DNA of 64,000 nucleotides from Nostoc sp. WHI (GCF_015714725.1 NZ_WBKM01000145.1:47513-111512); one strand, 5' to 3'. Shown: positions 34,911 through 44,709, counted from the stretch's first letter. The notes: generated from the letters alone by a model not told the origin. Program-made: numbers and translations.

Positions 34911-35924
34911 TTAAACCCACTTTTCAGCTACCAATTCAGCCAAATCCAAAACTCGTTGGCTGTAACCCCACTCGTTGTCATACCACGCCATAACTTTTAC
35001 TAGATCATTACCCAAGACCAAAGTCAAGTTAGCATCAACAATTGAAGAAGCATCATGACCTTGATAATCGGAAGATACCAATTCTAGTTCGCTATAATCC
35101 AAAATGCCTTTGAGTGAACCTTCAGCAGCATCTTTAAGAGCTTGGTTAACTTCTTCCGTAATAGTACGCTTCTCAACCTGAACTACGAAATCTACCATTG
35201 AGACGTTCGGGGTCGGTACGCGTAAGGCAACACCATTTAGCTTACCTTTAAGCTCTGGGATAACCAGCGCTACTGCCTTTGCCGCGCCAGTGGAGGTGGG
35301 TACAATATTGATTGCTGCTGCCCTCGCCCGTCGCAAATCCCGGTGAGAAGCGTCTAGCAAGCGCTGGTCACCTGTATAACTATGGGTAGTGGTCATCGTG
35401 CCTTTGATGATGCCAAATTTATCGTTCAACACCTTGGCAATCGGTGCCAAGCAGTTGGTAGTACAGCTAGCGTTACTGATAATGTGGTGTATGTTGTGGT
35501 CATAGTCGTGATGATTCACACCCATCACAAAAGTGCCATCCTCGTTTTTACCAGGAGCGGTAATCAGAACTTTCTTGGCTCCAGCATTCACATGCTTGAG
35601 CGCTCCTTCCTTGCTAGTAAACACCCCGGTTGCTTCGATAATTAGGTCAATTCCCCAATCTTTCCAGGGCAAGTTTTCTGGATTGCGATCGGATACGCAT
35701 TTAACGGTCTTGCCATTAATGAGAATGGAGTTATCATCGGCACTAATCTCAGCACCCTTGATCTTCCCTAGCATTGAGTCATACTTCAGCAGGTGAGCAT
35801 TGGTTCTAGGATCTGATGTGTCATTAATAGCGACAAGATCGATTTTACTATTCTCTCTACCCACCCAGCAACGCGCAAAGTTACGTCCAATCCGCCCGAA
35901 ACCGTTGATTGCAACTCTAATCAC
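34911..35924 (-). CDS. gap2: Glyceraldehyde-3-phosphate dehydrogenase, Gap2 (photosynthetic) type
   Basis: The start is GTG at 35924 ([16 protein letters not shown]) with AGAGGG upstream; the longer frame to 35975 is not family-like. The 337-residue enzyme has the NAD(P)-binding [26 protein letters not shown], catalytic Cys in [12 protein letters not shown], and [10 protein letters not shown]. The KYDS and NDT cofactor-binding features and overall similarity match Gap2 of cyanobacteria and chloroplast GapA/B, which use NADPH in the Calvin cycle. No C-terminal redox extension is present. Confidence 0.95.
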   Translation of the reverse strand: MIRVAINGFGRIGRNFARCWVGRENSKIDLVAINDTSDPRTNAHLLKYDSMLGKIKGAEISADDNSILINGKTVKCVSDRNPENLPWKDWGIDLIIEATGVFTSKEGALKHVNAGAKKVLITAPGKNEDGTFVMGVNHHDYDHNIHHIISNASCTTNCLAPIAKVLNDKFGIIKGTMTTTHSYTGDQRLLDASHRDLRRARAAAINIVPTSTGAAKAVALVIPELKGKLNGVALRVPTPNVSMVDFVVQVEKRTITEEVNQALKDAAEGSLKGILDYSELELVSSDYQGHDASSIVDANLTLVLGNDLVKVMAWYDNEWGYSQRVLDLAELVAEKWV

Positions 35925-36040
35925 AGTGTCTTGCCCTCTGTATTTATGCTTATATGTTGATATCATTGACCCCAATCATATCGCAAAGGGGGGAAGTACT
36001 TATAACCAGAAAGTGTTGTGTCCATAAAAAAACACACAAT

Positions 36041-36691
36041 TTATTCAGATTCGGGGGAGTAAAGATTGTTGTTAATGATATATAATCTAACCGATTCCGG
36101 GACTAAATAACGAATTGACTGGCGATCGCCCTTGGTATTGAGGAAGTTATCGCGGCACAATTTGCGAATTAGACTTGACGAAACCCCTACTAAAGGTATA
36201 TTCAAGAGTTGCCAGTGAATGGTATCTGACTGCTCCCTGAGTTGTTGCTCCACTTGCTTGCAGATTAATTTGCTTTGAGTTATAGTCTCACCACCTAGCA
36301 GTCGGGGTGCGATTAACCAATCACACATTTGTGCTAGTTCGTGTCCACGATACCAACGAGGTAAGGTTTGGAAAGTATCCAAGCCCATAATCCAGTACCA
36401 GTGAGTATTTGGGTAAGAAGCAGATAAGTCGAACAGCGCGTTAATGGCATAGGAAGTCCCAGAGCGATTTGCCTCCACTCGTGAGACAGTAAAGGCTGGG
36501 TTATCTTTAATGGCTAATTGCAGCATTTTGACACGATGCTCAAACAAAGCTGCTTTTTTGTGAGGAGGATTTAAAGATGGCATCCAAATTACCTTTTCGA
36601 GGGATACTTGATGCAAAGCTGTCTCGGCTACGAGCAGGTGTCCCCAATGAATTGGATCAAATGTGCCACCAAAAATTGCTAGTTGCTGCAT
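36041..36691 (-). CDS. nadD: Nicotinate-nucleotide adenylyltransferase
   Basis: ATG at 36691 (MQQLAIFGGTFDPIHWGHLL) is chosen because the family begins just before the GGTFDPxHxGH nucleotide-binding motif. The 216-residue enzyme adenylates nicotinate mononucleotide in NAD synthesis. WIMGLDTFQTLPRW and GVSSSLIRKLCRD (the SSTxIR-type motif) are present. A frame extends 14 codons upstream without a ribosome site. Confidence 0.93.
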   Translation of the reverse strand: MQQLAIFGGTFDPIHWGHLLVAETALHQVSLEKVIWMPSLNPPHKKAALFEHRVKMLQLAIKDNPAFTVSRVEANRSGTSYAINALFDLSASYPNTHWYWIMGLDTFQTLPRWYRGHELAQMCDWLIAPRLLGGETITQSKLICKQVEQQLREQSDTIHWQLLNIPLVGVSSSLIRKLCRDNFLNTKGDRQSIRYLVPESVRLYIINNNLYSPESE

Positions 36692-36733
36692 CCAGTTATG
36701 CCTGGGTTTTATGCGATTGAAAAATAGTTTCAT

Positions 36734-37094
36734 TACTAATGTACTATTGTACTCAATTCACGCTTAGACTTGATGCAATTTAAAATCAGTTTCATTAACA
36801 ATGTACTATCGTAGTCAACTCCAGTAAGGTAACCAAAAATATGTATTTGACATTACAAGAATTTCTTTCCCGATGCGACCAAAACTTTCAGAATAATCTT
36901 AAGAACAGTTCAGAAATAGCAAAAACCTTTAACCAAGGTAAAATCATTTTGAACAAGGAAAACCAGAGCAGAAACATCATTTGGGCATCAAACATAAACA
37001 TGATACAGGAGTAGTTACGGTAAAAATCAAATTCCTGTTATGATACGCGTGTCATTTGTGATTATGGTGTGGTGTGGTGTAAGAGGAACAATAA
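36734..37094. other. Intergenic region between nadD and murC
   Basis: A 57-codon frame (36841-37014, beginning MYLTLQEFLSRCDQN) is present but has no ribosome site or family match; I do not call it a gene. GTGTGGTGTGGTGT directly precedes the murC ribosome site (AAGAGGAAC). Confidence 0.4.
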
Positions 37095-38558
37095 ATGAGT
37101 AATTCTGTAGATTTTAGTGGTAGACCATTTCATTTCATTGGCATCGGTGGCATAGGTATGTCTGCTCTGGCATACGTTCTCACTAAGCGTCAATTTCCAG
37201 TATCAGGTTCGGATCTTCGTCCAAACCACATTACGCACAAATTGGAATCTATCGGTGCTCATATTTTTGATAGACAAGAGGCAAGCAATCTTGAATTCTT
37301 TCGCCCTCAAGTATTAGCGAATACAGTAGTATTAAATTCACCAGAACAATTACCTGTTGCTACTAACTCAAAACTGCCTCAAGTCATTTGTTCAACAGCA
37401 ATTAACACGAATAATTTAGAATATAAAGCAGCGCTGGAATTAGGTTGTCCAATCTTACATCGTTCAGATGTACTAGCAGCCTTAATTGCTGATTACTACA
37501 GTATTGCAGTGGCAGGAACACACGGCAAAACTACAACCAGTAGCATGATCGGTTATATGCTTCTGGAAGCAGGTCTAGACCCAACGATTTTAGTAGGTGG
37601 CGAAGTTAATGCTTGGGAAGGTAATGCTCGATTGGGACAAAGCCAATATTTGGTAGCCGAGGCAGATGAATCAGATGGTTCTCTGGTAAAACATGCTCCC
37701 GAAATTGGCATCATTACCAATATTGAACTCGATCATCCTGACCATTACGATACATTAGAAGAAGTAATTGACATCTTCCAGACATTTGCTAAGGGTTGTA
37801 AAACGTTAATAGGTAGCATTGACTGTGCTACAGTGCGCGATCGCTTGCAACCTACAATCAGCTACAGCTTACACTCAGATACCGACGCTGACTACACCGT
37901 TACTAATGTTGATTATCGTGCTGATGGCACCACAGCTTTAGTATGGGAAAGAGGCAAAGCTTTGGGCGTGTTGAACTTGCGGCTGCTCAGTCGGCACAAT
38001 CTCAGTAATGCCTTGGCAGCAGTGGCAGTTGGTCGCGCTCTGGGCTTAGAATTTGGAGCAATTGCCAAAGGTATCGCTACCTTTGAAGGAGCCAGACGCC
38101 GCTTCGAGTTCTGTGGTGAAGTTGATGGCATTACCTTCATTGATGACTATGCTCATCATCCCAGCGAGATTCGTGTTACTCTGGCCGCCGCACGTTTACA
38201 GGCAAGACCAGGGCAAAGAGTAGTTGCCATCTTCCAACCCCATCGCTATAGCCGTACACTTACCTTTTTAGAAGAATTTGCCCAGTCCTTTACTCATGCT
38301 GATTTGGTGGTGCTGACTGATATTTACAGTGCAGGTGAACCTAATTTAGGGCAAATTACTGGTGAACAGCTAGCGGCGGAAATTGCTAAACAGCATCCGC
38401 AGGTAGTTTATCAGCCAACTTTACCTTCAGTATGTGAGTTCTTGCTACAAACACTACGCCCAGGAGATTTGGCGTTGTTTTTGGGTGCTGGGAACTTGAA
38501 TCAGGTAATTCCTGAAGTCATGACGACACTTTGCGAACCTGCTAAAGCCACATCCTAA
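37095..38558 (+). CDS. murC: UDP-N-acetylmuramate-L-alanine ligase
   Basis: The 487-residue cytosolic ligase adds L-Ala to UDP-MurNAc. It shows FHFIGIGGIGMSALAYVL (UDP-binding), AVAGTHGKTTTSSMIGYML (P-loop), VAEADESDGSLVKHAPEIG, TNIELDHPDHYD and FIDDYAHHPSEIRVTLAAAR, all MurC signatures. GAGGAAC lies eight bases before the ATG. It is followed 123 bases later by murB on the same strand, a common cyanobacterial murC-murB pair. Confidence 0.97.
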   Translation: MSNSVDFSGRPFHFIGIGGIGMSALAYVLTKRQFPVSGSDLRPNHITHKLESIGAHIFDRQEASNLEFFRPQVLANTVVLNSPEQLPVATNSKLPQVICSTAINTNNLEYKAALELGCPILHRSDVLAALIADYYSIAVAGTHGKTTTSSMIGYMLLEAGLDPTILVGGEVNAWEGNARLGQSQYLVAEADESDGSLVKHAPEIGIITNIELDHPDHYDTLEEVIDIFQTFAKGCKTLIGSIDCATVRDRLQPTISYSLHSDTDADYTVTNVDYRADGTTALVWERGKALGVLNLRLLSRHNLSNALAAVAVGRALGLEFGAIAKGIATFEGARRRFEFCGEVDGITFIDDYAHHPSEIRVTLAAARLQARPGQRVVAIFQPHRYSRTLTFLEEFAQSFTHADLVVLTDIYSAGEPNLGQITGEQLAAEIAKQHPQVVYQPTLPSVCEFLLQTLRPGDLALFLGAGNLNQVIPEVMTTLCEPAKATS

Positions 38559-38681
38559 GTGGAAACTTTGCGAAGTTTTATTTCTGAGTAAAGCGCCCTT
38601 ATAGCAACAGTTCCAAAGTTAAATCTATTACCGTATTTTTACGGTAAATAAATGTAAAATTTTACCAAAATTAAAGTAAAG

Positions 38682-39728
38682 ATGAGCATTTCTCAGGCAG
38701 ATGTAAACGTCTGCACAGTTTCTGCTTTGAATACAAAGAAACACCAAACAGCTAATTCGGTGGAGAGTGAAGTAATTTACTTACCCAGTACTGATTGTGT
38801 GATCAAGTCCCAAGCTTCTTTGTCAGCGTTTACTTCCTATAGAGTTGGGGGAGCAGCTGATTGGTACGTTGCCCCCCGAAACTTAGAAGCACTGCAAGCA
38901 AGCCTTAAATACGCAAAAGAACGCGATTTAACGGTGACAACACTGGGAGCAGGTTCTAACTTATTGGTGAGCGATCGCGGTATATCAGGCTTAGTCATTA
39001 GTACTCGTCATCTCCGCTACAGCTATTTTGACCCAAAAACAGGTCAATTAACGGTTGCAGCTGGAGAATCAATTCCCAGCTTGGCATGGGAGGCAGCAGC
39101 ACTGGGGTGGCAAGGATTAGAATGGGCTGTTGGTATCCCTGGAACAGTCGGAGGTGCCGTCGTCATGAATGCAGGGGCACACAATAGCTGTATCGCAGAT
39201 ATGTTAGTTAGTGCCCAGGTACTTTTACCCAATGGTACACTAGAAACCCTTACCCCCGATCAGCTAGGTTATAGCTACCGGAGTTCATTATTGCAAGGTG
39301 GCGAGTCCCTTTCTCCTGATGGAGAAGATGTGCCAACGGAGAGGCGTTGCCAACCCATAGTTACCCAAGCCACCTTACAACTCGCGCCAGGTGCCGACCC
39401 AGAAAAAGTTGTGGCGCTCACCAAGCAACACAAAAAGCATCGATTGACCACCCAACCATATAACTTTCCCAGTTGTGGCAGTGTGTTCCGCAATCCCAAA
39501 CCTTACACTGCTGGTTGGTTAATTGAACAAACTGGTCTGAAAGGCTACCAAATTGGTGGAGCACAAGTAGCATTACTCCATGCTAATTTCATCGTTAACC
39601 GTGGTGGGGCAAAAGCCAGCGATATCTTCTGTCTCATTCGCCACATCCAACATCAGGTACAAGAACGTTGGTCTATTCGGTTAGAGGCAGAAGTTAAAAT
39701 GCTCGGAGAGTTTCAAGCTGCTTGTTAA
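38682..39728 (+). CDS. murB: UDP-N-acetylenolpyruvoylglucosamine reductase
   Basis: The 348-residue flavoenzyme reduces UDP-GlcNAc-enolpyruvate to UDP-MurNAc with NADPH. It has the FAD-binding [42 protein letters not shown], and SCGSVFRNP with catalytic Ser. About 40 residues precede the FAD domain, longer than in minimal MurB; the first part ([14 protein letters not shown]) is low in conservation. The block [19 protein letters not shown] near residues 205-223 looks like an inserted polar loop. Confidence 0.96.
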   Translation: MSISQADVNVCTVSALNTKKHQTANSVESEVIYLPSTDCVIKSQASLSAFTSYRVGGAADWYVAPRNLEALQASLKYAKERDLTVTTLGAGSNLLVSDRGISGLVISTRHLRYSYFDPKTGQLTVAAGESIPSLAWEAAALGWQGLEWAVGIPGTVGGAVVMNAGAHNSCIADMLVSAQVLLPNGTLETLTPDQLGYSYRSSLLQGGESLSPDGEDVPTERRCQPIVTQATLQLAPGADPEKVVALTKQHKKHRLTTQPYNFPSCGSVFRNPKPYTAGWLIEQTGLKGYQIGGAQVALLHANFIVNRGGAKASDIFCLIRHIQHQVQERWSIRLEAEVKMLGEFQAAC

Positions 39729-39978
39729 AATTTTCAATTGAGGGAATAAGGAATTAGGAAGTGGGGACTCGATAGTGGAGAAGAAGTTTAATGCCCAATG
39801 ATGCTACTTGCTTCAAGCCTCTTAACCCGTCCAACGTAGTGGCTCCCCAATGCATATTTTCTACTCCCTATTGCCCATTCTAGGAAGCATTAATTATTGG
39901 TAAAAAAAGAGGCAAATTACTTACCGCATCTATAATTGAATTTGATTTGTTATTCAACGCACACGCGTACAACTAATT

Positions 39979-40326
39979 ATGACAGGAAAAGGACAGGGAT
40001 TCGGCTTTGGCTTAGGAAAAATGAAAGAATTGGCCGAAGCTTTTAAGAAAGCGCAGCAAGTTCAAGAAGGCGCAAAGCGACTCCAAGAAGAATTGGAGCA
40101 AATGGAGATTCAAGGAGAATCTGGCGGTGGTCTGGTCAAGGTGATTGTCAGTGGTAACCAAGAACCCAAGCGGGTAGAAATTTCTCCAGATGCTTTAGGA
40201 GAAGGTGCAGAAGTACTTTCCGATCTCGTAGCTGTGGCAATGAAAGAAGCCTACAACAAGTCCACTGCAACAATGCGGGAACGTATGGAAGAATTAACCA
40301 GTGGGTTAGAACTTCCTGGATTTTAG
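39979..40326 (+). CDS. YbaB/EbfC family nucleoid-associated protein
   Basis: The 115-residue protein has the family core [40 protein letters not shown] and [20 protein letters not shown]. It forms dimers that bind DNA in related bacteria. The gene is 250 bases after murB. The N-terminal [13 protein letters not shown] is Gly-rich, typical of the cyanobacterial form. Confidence 0.93.
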   Translation: MTGKGQGFGFGLGKMKELAEAFKKAQQVQEGAKRLQEELEQMEIQGESGGGLVKVIVSGNQEPKRVEISPDALGEGAEVLSDLVAVAMKEAYNKSTATMRERMEELTSGLELPGF

Positions 40327-40444
40327 TCAAAAGCATTAGTCGTTGATGAGCCAGTGCGGTCTTCTCCCTACAGCTCTTCTCCTAAAGGAGACCCTACGCG
40401 AACGGGCATCCTACGGCAGGCGCTAGCCTCTCCCTTGGGGAGAG

Positions 40445-40647
40445 CTACGGTGTACACACAAGTCGAAAAAAGCTCGATTTCCCATTGTTCTCTCGTTCCC
40501 ATGCTCTGCATGGGAATGGCTGATTAGAGGCTCTGCCTCCAGTTAGACATTGAGCCAGAGACTCAATGAATGCATTCCCAGGCGGCAGCCCAGGAACGAG
40601 GAAAGCCTTATTAAGTTAGGTTTTTAGGAGTTGTGTGTACACCGTAG
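40445..40647. mobile_element. MITE with perfect 17-bp inverted ends and 11-bp target duplication
   Basis: CTACGGTGTACACACAA at 40445-40461 is perfectly inverted at 40631-40647. CTTGGGGAGAG occurs at 40434-40444 and 40648-40658, an 11-bp target duplication. The element entered the CTCTCCCTTGGGGAGAG palindrome of an older repeat, and it contains a CTCGTTCCC...GGAACGAG repeat in its interior. A related element is at 61472-61755. Confidence 0.85.
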
Positions 40648-40658
40648 CTTGGGGAGAG

Positions 40659-40983
40659 GGGGAGCCATTGCGGGGGTTTCCCTCGTTGTAGCAAGTGGTG
40701 TGTGTGAGACACCAAAGGCTGATACGCAGCGTAAAGCCTTTTCTTCTCCCAAGGGGAGACGCTACGCGAACGAGAGGCTCCGCCAACGGCATAGCTTCTC
40801 TACGAGACGCTACGCGAAAGCTTAGAGCGAGTCCGCTACTCCTAGCTAGGTCGAAGCAACGCGTAGCGTCTGGGTTTTCCCTATGAGCAACTGGCGTTAA
40901 CGACGTAGAAACGTCACCTGAAGGGTCATGAATTCTTGGTCAATGGCTGTAGACAAATGACTAAGGACAACAAATAAATATTT
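40659..40983. repeat. Cluster of interspersed palindromic repeats
   Basis: Units such as GGGGAGACGCTACGCGAACG, GAGGCTCCGCCAACGGC and TTCTCTACGAGACGCTACGC are chained between 40700 and 40880. ORFs across them are artefacts of these repeats. The same units occur at 53775-53868. Confidence 0.7.
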
Positions 40984-41469
40984 ATGCCTTACAAGTTGCT
41001 GTTTGTCTGCTTAGGTAACATCTGCCGATCGCCATCGGCAGAAAACATTATGAATCACCTAATTGAGCAGGCTGGCCTGAGCAAACACATCTTTTGTGAC
41101 TCTGCTGGTACATCTAGTTATCACGTTGGCAACCCACCTGACAGACGTATGAGTGCCGCAGCTGCTACAAAGTTGGGAATTGAACTGCGTGGTCGATCCC
41201 GCCAGTTTCAAAAGTCAGACTTTCAAGACTTTGATTTGATTTTAGCGATGGATCAAGAGAATTATAAAAATATCCTCACTTTGGATCAAACTAAGCAGTA
41301 TCAGCATAAAGTGCGTTTGATGTGCGAGTTTTGCTCTCGACACACCTTGAAGGAAGTTCCAGACCCCTATTACGGTGGTCAAGAGGGATTTAACCAGGTT
41401 ATTGATTTACTGATCGATGCTTGTGAAGGTCTGCTCACATACGTTACCAGCCAAAAACCAATAAGCTAA
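40984..41469 (+). CDS. Low-molecular-weight protein-tyrosine phosphatase
   Basis: The 161-residue protein starts with the P-loop LLFVCLGNICRSPSAE (C-x5-R-S) and ends its fold with the catalytic acid in VPDPYYGGQEGF. DSAGTSSYHVGNPPDRRM and FDLILAMDQENY are further family signatures. It removes phosphate from Tyr of partner proteins; in bacteria such enzymes often oppose tyrosine kinases of polysaccharide export. A Wzc-like ATPase is in this window but about 13 kb away. Confidence 0.93.
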   Translation: MPYKLLFVCLGNICRSPSAENIMNHLIEQAGLSKHIFCDSAGTSSYHVGNPPDRRMSAAAATKLGIELRGRSRQFQKSDFQDFDLILAMDQENYKNILTLDQTKQYQHKVRLMCEFCSRHTLKEVPDPYYGGQEGFNQVIDLLIDACEGLLTYVTSQKPIS

Positions 41470-41535
41470 AGTTATGAGTTAGGAGTAGAGACGCGATTAA
41501 TCGCGTTTGTTAGGAGTTAGGATTTACCTATTATC

Positions 41536-42477
41536 TTGTTAACTTCTCACTCCTCACCGCAGGCGGAGCGTCTCCGGCATGGTGGTAATGCTGAATTTAC
41601 TAAAGCTGCTTTCAGGTGGAAAGATGGCAAAGTATTTTTAGCCAAATGCGCTCAACCTTTAGATATACGATGGAGCCGACAACTTCCTGAAAGTGCAGAG
41701 CCATCAACAGTTCAGGTATTCCTCTCGCCCTCTGGACGGTGGACTGTTTCAATGCTGGTGGATGTTGCAATCGAGGCATTGCCTAAGTCGGGTAATCAAA
41801 TTGGTTTGGATTTGGGCATTACCAGCTTGATTGCTTTGAGCAATGGTGAAAAAATTGCTAATCCTCAAGCGTTTAAGACTAAACGCCGTAAATTGCGGAA
41901 AGCTACTATTGCTCTTAGCCGCAAGAAAAAAGGATCTAACAATCGCCACAAGGCAAGACTGAAAGTAGCTATTGTTCATGCAGAAATTAGTGATGCTCGT
42001 AATGATTTTCTTCACAAATTGACAACCCGACTGGTTCGAGAAAACCAATTGATTGCAGTCGAAGATTTGTCTGTGAAGAATATGGTCAAAAACAAAAAAC
42101 TCGCTCTTTCAATTAGTGATAGCGCAGCGTTAGCGAGTCTTCGAGCGTCTGCTAGCTGGGGTGAACTGCTTAGACAGCTTAAATACAAGTGCGATTGGTA
42201 TGGTCGTAACTTTGTGTCTGTTGACCGATGGTTTCCCAGTTCAAAACGCTGTGGAAGTTGTGGTCACATTGTTGAAAAACTGCCTCTGAATATCAGAGAG
42301 TGGAATTGCCCCAACTGTGGGACACACCACGACAGAGACATCAACGCTAGTAAGAATATTTTGGCTGCGGGACTCGCAGTTTCAGTCTGTGGAGCGAACA
42401 TAAGACCTGATAGGCATGAGTCTAAAGGGCAGTTGCGAAAAACCAGCAATGGAAAGAAACAGAAACCTAAGTCGTGA
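41536..42477 (+). pseudogene. TnpB (IS200/IS605 family), 5'-truncated, with in-frame repeat insertion
   Basis: Recognisable TnpB begins only near 41586 (NAEFTKAAFRWKDGKVFL); preceding codons derive from interspersed repeat DNA, so about 90-100 N-terminal residues are missing. The nuclease part is complete: RuvC-I QIGLDLGITS, RuvC-II LIAVEDLSVKNM, zinc-binding CGSCG and CPNCG, and RuvC-III HDRDINASKNIL. A 30-bp repeat (42121-42150) adds ten codons between SISD and ASWGELL. The left end is gone, so it cannot move by itself. The right end is intact and borders the response regulator gene. Confidence 0.85.
42121..42150. repeat. 30-bp repeat inserted in frame in tnpB
   Basis: AGCGCAGCGTTAGCGAGTCT plus TCGAGCGTCT lies between codons that are adjacent in the other tnpB of the window (SIND-ASW at 59119-60309). 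It encodes SAALASLRAS. Related units occur in intergenic repeats at 53775-53868. Confidence 0.75.
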
Positions 42478-42519
42478 GTCTTAGGAATCCCCGACCGTTT
42501 ACGGCGGGGAGGATGTCAA
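42360..42519 (+). ncRNA. Predicted omega-RNA and right end of truncated TnpB element
   Basis: After the tnpB stop, CCCCG (42489-42493) pairs with CGGGG (42505-42509) around CCG/CGG, then GATGTCAA ends at 42519. The element tip is inferred at TCAA as in the other two TnpB loci. A guide would read from 42520 into the response regulator gene. The 5' limit is a guess. Confidence 0.4.
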
Positions 42520-43199
42520 TCCACTAGACCATGCTTAATCGCAAAACGCACTAATTCCGCTCGGTTGTTGGTTGAGGTTTTTCTCAATAAACTGCTAACG
42601 TACTTTTCCACTGTTCGAGGACTCAGGTGTAGCTGATGACCCATTTCTGCATTAGAAAGACCATGAGTCAATAACTCTAGGACTTCCTGTTCTCTATCAG
42701 TGAGGGATGAATGCAAGTGGGATTTGTGAATTTGAGTGGACAGAGAATTATGGGTGTCTACCGTTTTTGTCGAGGCGGAAATGCCCAAATTATCTTTATG
42801 AGAAAAGCGGTACTCTGATTGAATAATTTGCGATCGCTCCAAAAGATTGCGGATTGCTGCTGCTAACTCTTCCAGTTCAAAAGGCTTAGGCAAGTATAAA
42901 TCGCACCCTGACTGGTAGCCCAGAATTCTTTCTTGCGTCTTAGTGCGTGCTGTTAATAAAATTACAGGTAATAGACGAAACACTGGTCGTTGACGCACTC
43001 GACGCACCAATTCATAGCCATTCATCCGTGGCATGACGATATCCGTGACAATTAAATCAGGATGATGCTGATCCACCATAACCAAAGCCTCTTGACCGTC
43101 ATTAGCCGTGATCATCGAGTAGCCAGACAGTTCAAGATAGTCGCTAACAGACAGACGAGTGCCCAAATCATCATCCACTACAAGGATCGTCAAGGGCAT
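42516..43199 (-). CDS. NarL/LuxR-type response regulator
   Basis: I choose ATG at 43199 with AGGGGTG upstream. The 227-residue protein has a receiver domain (ILVVDDDLG, phosphoacceptor Asp in LIVTDIVMPRMNG, switch LLTARTK, conserved Lys in LPKPF). A Ser/His-rich linker follows, then a LuxR-type helix-turn-helix (LTDREQEVLELLTHGLSNAE, then LHLSPRTVEKYVSSLLRK). Its stop TGA (42518-42516) is made from the TCAA tip of the adjacent TnpB element, so the natural C-terminus may have been replaced by insertion. No cognate kinase is adjacent. Confidence 0.93.
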   Translation of the reverse strand: MPLTILVVDDDLGTRLSVSDYLELSGYSMITANDGQEALVMVDQHHPDLIVTDIVMPRMNGYELVRRVRQRPVFRLLPVILLTARTKTQERILGYQSGCDLYLPKPFELEELAAAIRNLLERSQIIQSEYRFSHKDNLGISASTKTVDTHNSLSTQIHKSHLHSSLTDREQEVLELLTHGLSNAEMGHQLHLSPRTVEKYVSSLLRKTSTNNRAELVRFAIKHGLVD

Positions 43200-43694
43200 G
43201 GACAATACACCCCTAGTATTTTTTACTTAGAAATTTGCTTCTACGTGCTCCATCAATGAACACAGGCAAGAATAGTGTTCCTATGTTTCATACTATGACA
43301 GGATGAGCAGCTAATAACTGCCTCAAGGCTTATTTATAAAGAAAATCTTAAATATTTAGGACAGGTTAACGAAGTGTAACTCACCTTTGACTCCCTCTGC
43401 TTGGGAGGCATAGAGAGCTTTGTAATTTGTAACAACTCATCAATAAGAACAAGCACTATTGAGCGTCGGAAGCCTCCGCTCAGAATTCTCTCTTTGTGAT
43501 AATTCCCTAGCCTATCACTAATGATTATTAGTGTCAGGTAACTTAAAGTTGCCAGAAAAGTTTTAATTACGAACTTAGAAAAGCTAAATTAGTGATATAT
43601 GGTTCAGCATTGATAGCGGTTCTAAGATACACCCTATAATTTACAAGCTAATCCAAATAGTTTTTTAGGTACATTTAAAGCACACAAATTATCA
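43200..43694. other. Gene-free region upstream of smpB and the response regulator
   Basis: It is AT-rich with no convincing ORF. It must hold the divergent promoters. I see no tmRNA here despite smpB. Confidence 0.4.
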
Positions 43695-44162
43695 ATGAGC
43701 GACAAGAACGAAGGTTACAAAGTTATTAGCGACAACCGTCAAGCCCGTTATTTGTATGAAATTCTGGAAACTTATGAAGCTGGAATTGAATTAACAGGAA
43801 CCGAGGTGAAGTCAATTCGTGCAGGTAAAGTCAATCTCCAAGATGGCTATGCTTTGCTTCGTAATGGTGAAGCATGGTTGATCAATGTGCATATCTCGCC
43901 TTATACCGCTAGTGGACAATATTTTAATCATGAACCACGCCGTACACGCAAGCTGCTGTTGCATCGCCAAGAACTCCGCAAGCTAATTGGCAAAGTCGAA
44001 CAGCAGGGTTTAACTTTAATCCCCTTGAAAATGTATCTCAAACGAGGCTGGGTAAAAGTGAGTATAGCCCTTGGCAAAGGTAAAAAGCTCTACGATAAGC
44101 GAGAAGACCTGAAACGACGCCAAGACCAACGTGACATTCAACGGGCGATGAAAAACTATTGA
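43695..44162 (+). CDS. smpB: SsrA-binding protein SmpB
   Basis: The 155-residue protein binds tmRNA and helps rescue stalled ribosomes. Signatures: NRQARYLYEILETYEAGIEL, TGTEVKSIRAGKVNLQDGYA, YTASGQYFNHEPRRTRKLLL, GLTLIPLKMYLKRGWVKVSI, and the basic C-terminal tail KLYDKREDLKRRQDQRDIQR. Length and motifs are normal. Confidence 0.97.
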   Translation: MSDKNEGYKVISDNRQARYLYEILETYEAGIELTGTEVKSIRAGKVNLQDGYALLRNGEAWLINVHISPYTASGQYFNHEPRRTRKLLLHRQELRKLIGKVEQQGLTLIPLKMYLKRGWVKVSIALGKGKKLYDKREDLKRRQDQRDIQRAMKNY

Positions 44163-44345
44163 GGTGAGGGTTAGTGTCACCAAACTACCACACTAGGGTG
44201 AGAAATGGATTGCTGTAAAAAGCATATTTTATATCCACAGCGTGAGTTGTGAAAATGCCTAGTTTATGGCCATAGATTGATTTTGCTAACGTCGGGACTC
44301 GATATAGTGGTGAGTAACTTCGGAATGTTATAAGGAACTTTCACA

Positions 44346-44633
44346 ATGAAACGTAATTTCACCGCAGCTGTTGGCGCTGGCATTCTCACCTTGAGTATGG
44401 GAATTTTGCCTTTAACTCTATCCGCACAAGCTCAGACGACTACTACTACTGACCCTGGAGTAAATACTACTCCAACGACAACCATTAACGACGATCGCAA
44501 CGACTTTGATTGGGGTTGGCTGGGATTAGTTGGTTTATTGGGTTTAGCTGGTTTAGCTGGGAGAAAGCGTGACGACGAACCAGCTCGTTACCGCGACCCC
44601 AATGCTACTGGGGCTACTACATACAAAGATTAA
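44346..44633 (+). CDS. WGxxGxxG family secreted small protein
   Basis: The 95-residue protein has a signal peptide (MKRNFTAAVGAGILTLSMGI to about AQA-Q), a Thr-rich segment (TTTTTDPGVNTTPTTTIND), then FDWGWLGLVGLLGLAGLAGR, which matches the WGxxGxxG motif followed by RKR. It ends in an acidic tail (DDEPARYRDPN). It is probably exported and held in the membrane by the hydrophobic Gly/Leu segment. Such C-termini are suspected sorting signals, but I cannot say which enzyme handles them. AAGGAAC lies upstream of the ATG. Confidence 0.75.
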   Translation: MKRNFTAAVGAGILTLSMGILPLTLSAQAQTTTTTDPGVNTTPTTTINDDRNDFDWGWLGLVGLLGLAGLAGRKRDDEPARYRDPNATGATTYKD

Positions 44634-44709
44634 ACAATTCAAAATTTACTCATTCAAAAATTATTGGTTGTCAGTTGTCACTAGTGAAACAACTGACGAC
44701 TTCTTGGTA

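Noticed and set aside
36841..37014. 57-codon ORF upstream of murC
   Set aside because: No ribosome site, no family match and AT-rich leader-like composition; I leave it as unassigned.
40631..40886. Two short ORFs upstream of the phosphatase gene
   Set aside because: They are composed entirely of interspersed palindromic repeats and MITE end sequence.
43200..43694. tmRNA gene next to smpB
   Set aside because: No tRNA-like ends or tag reading frame were recognised; a covariance search would be decisive.
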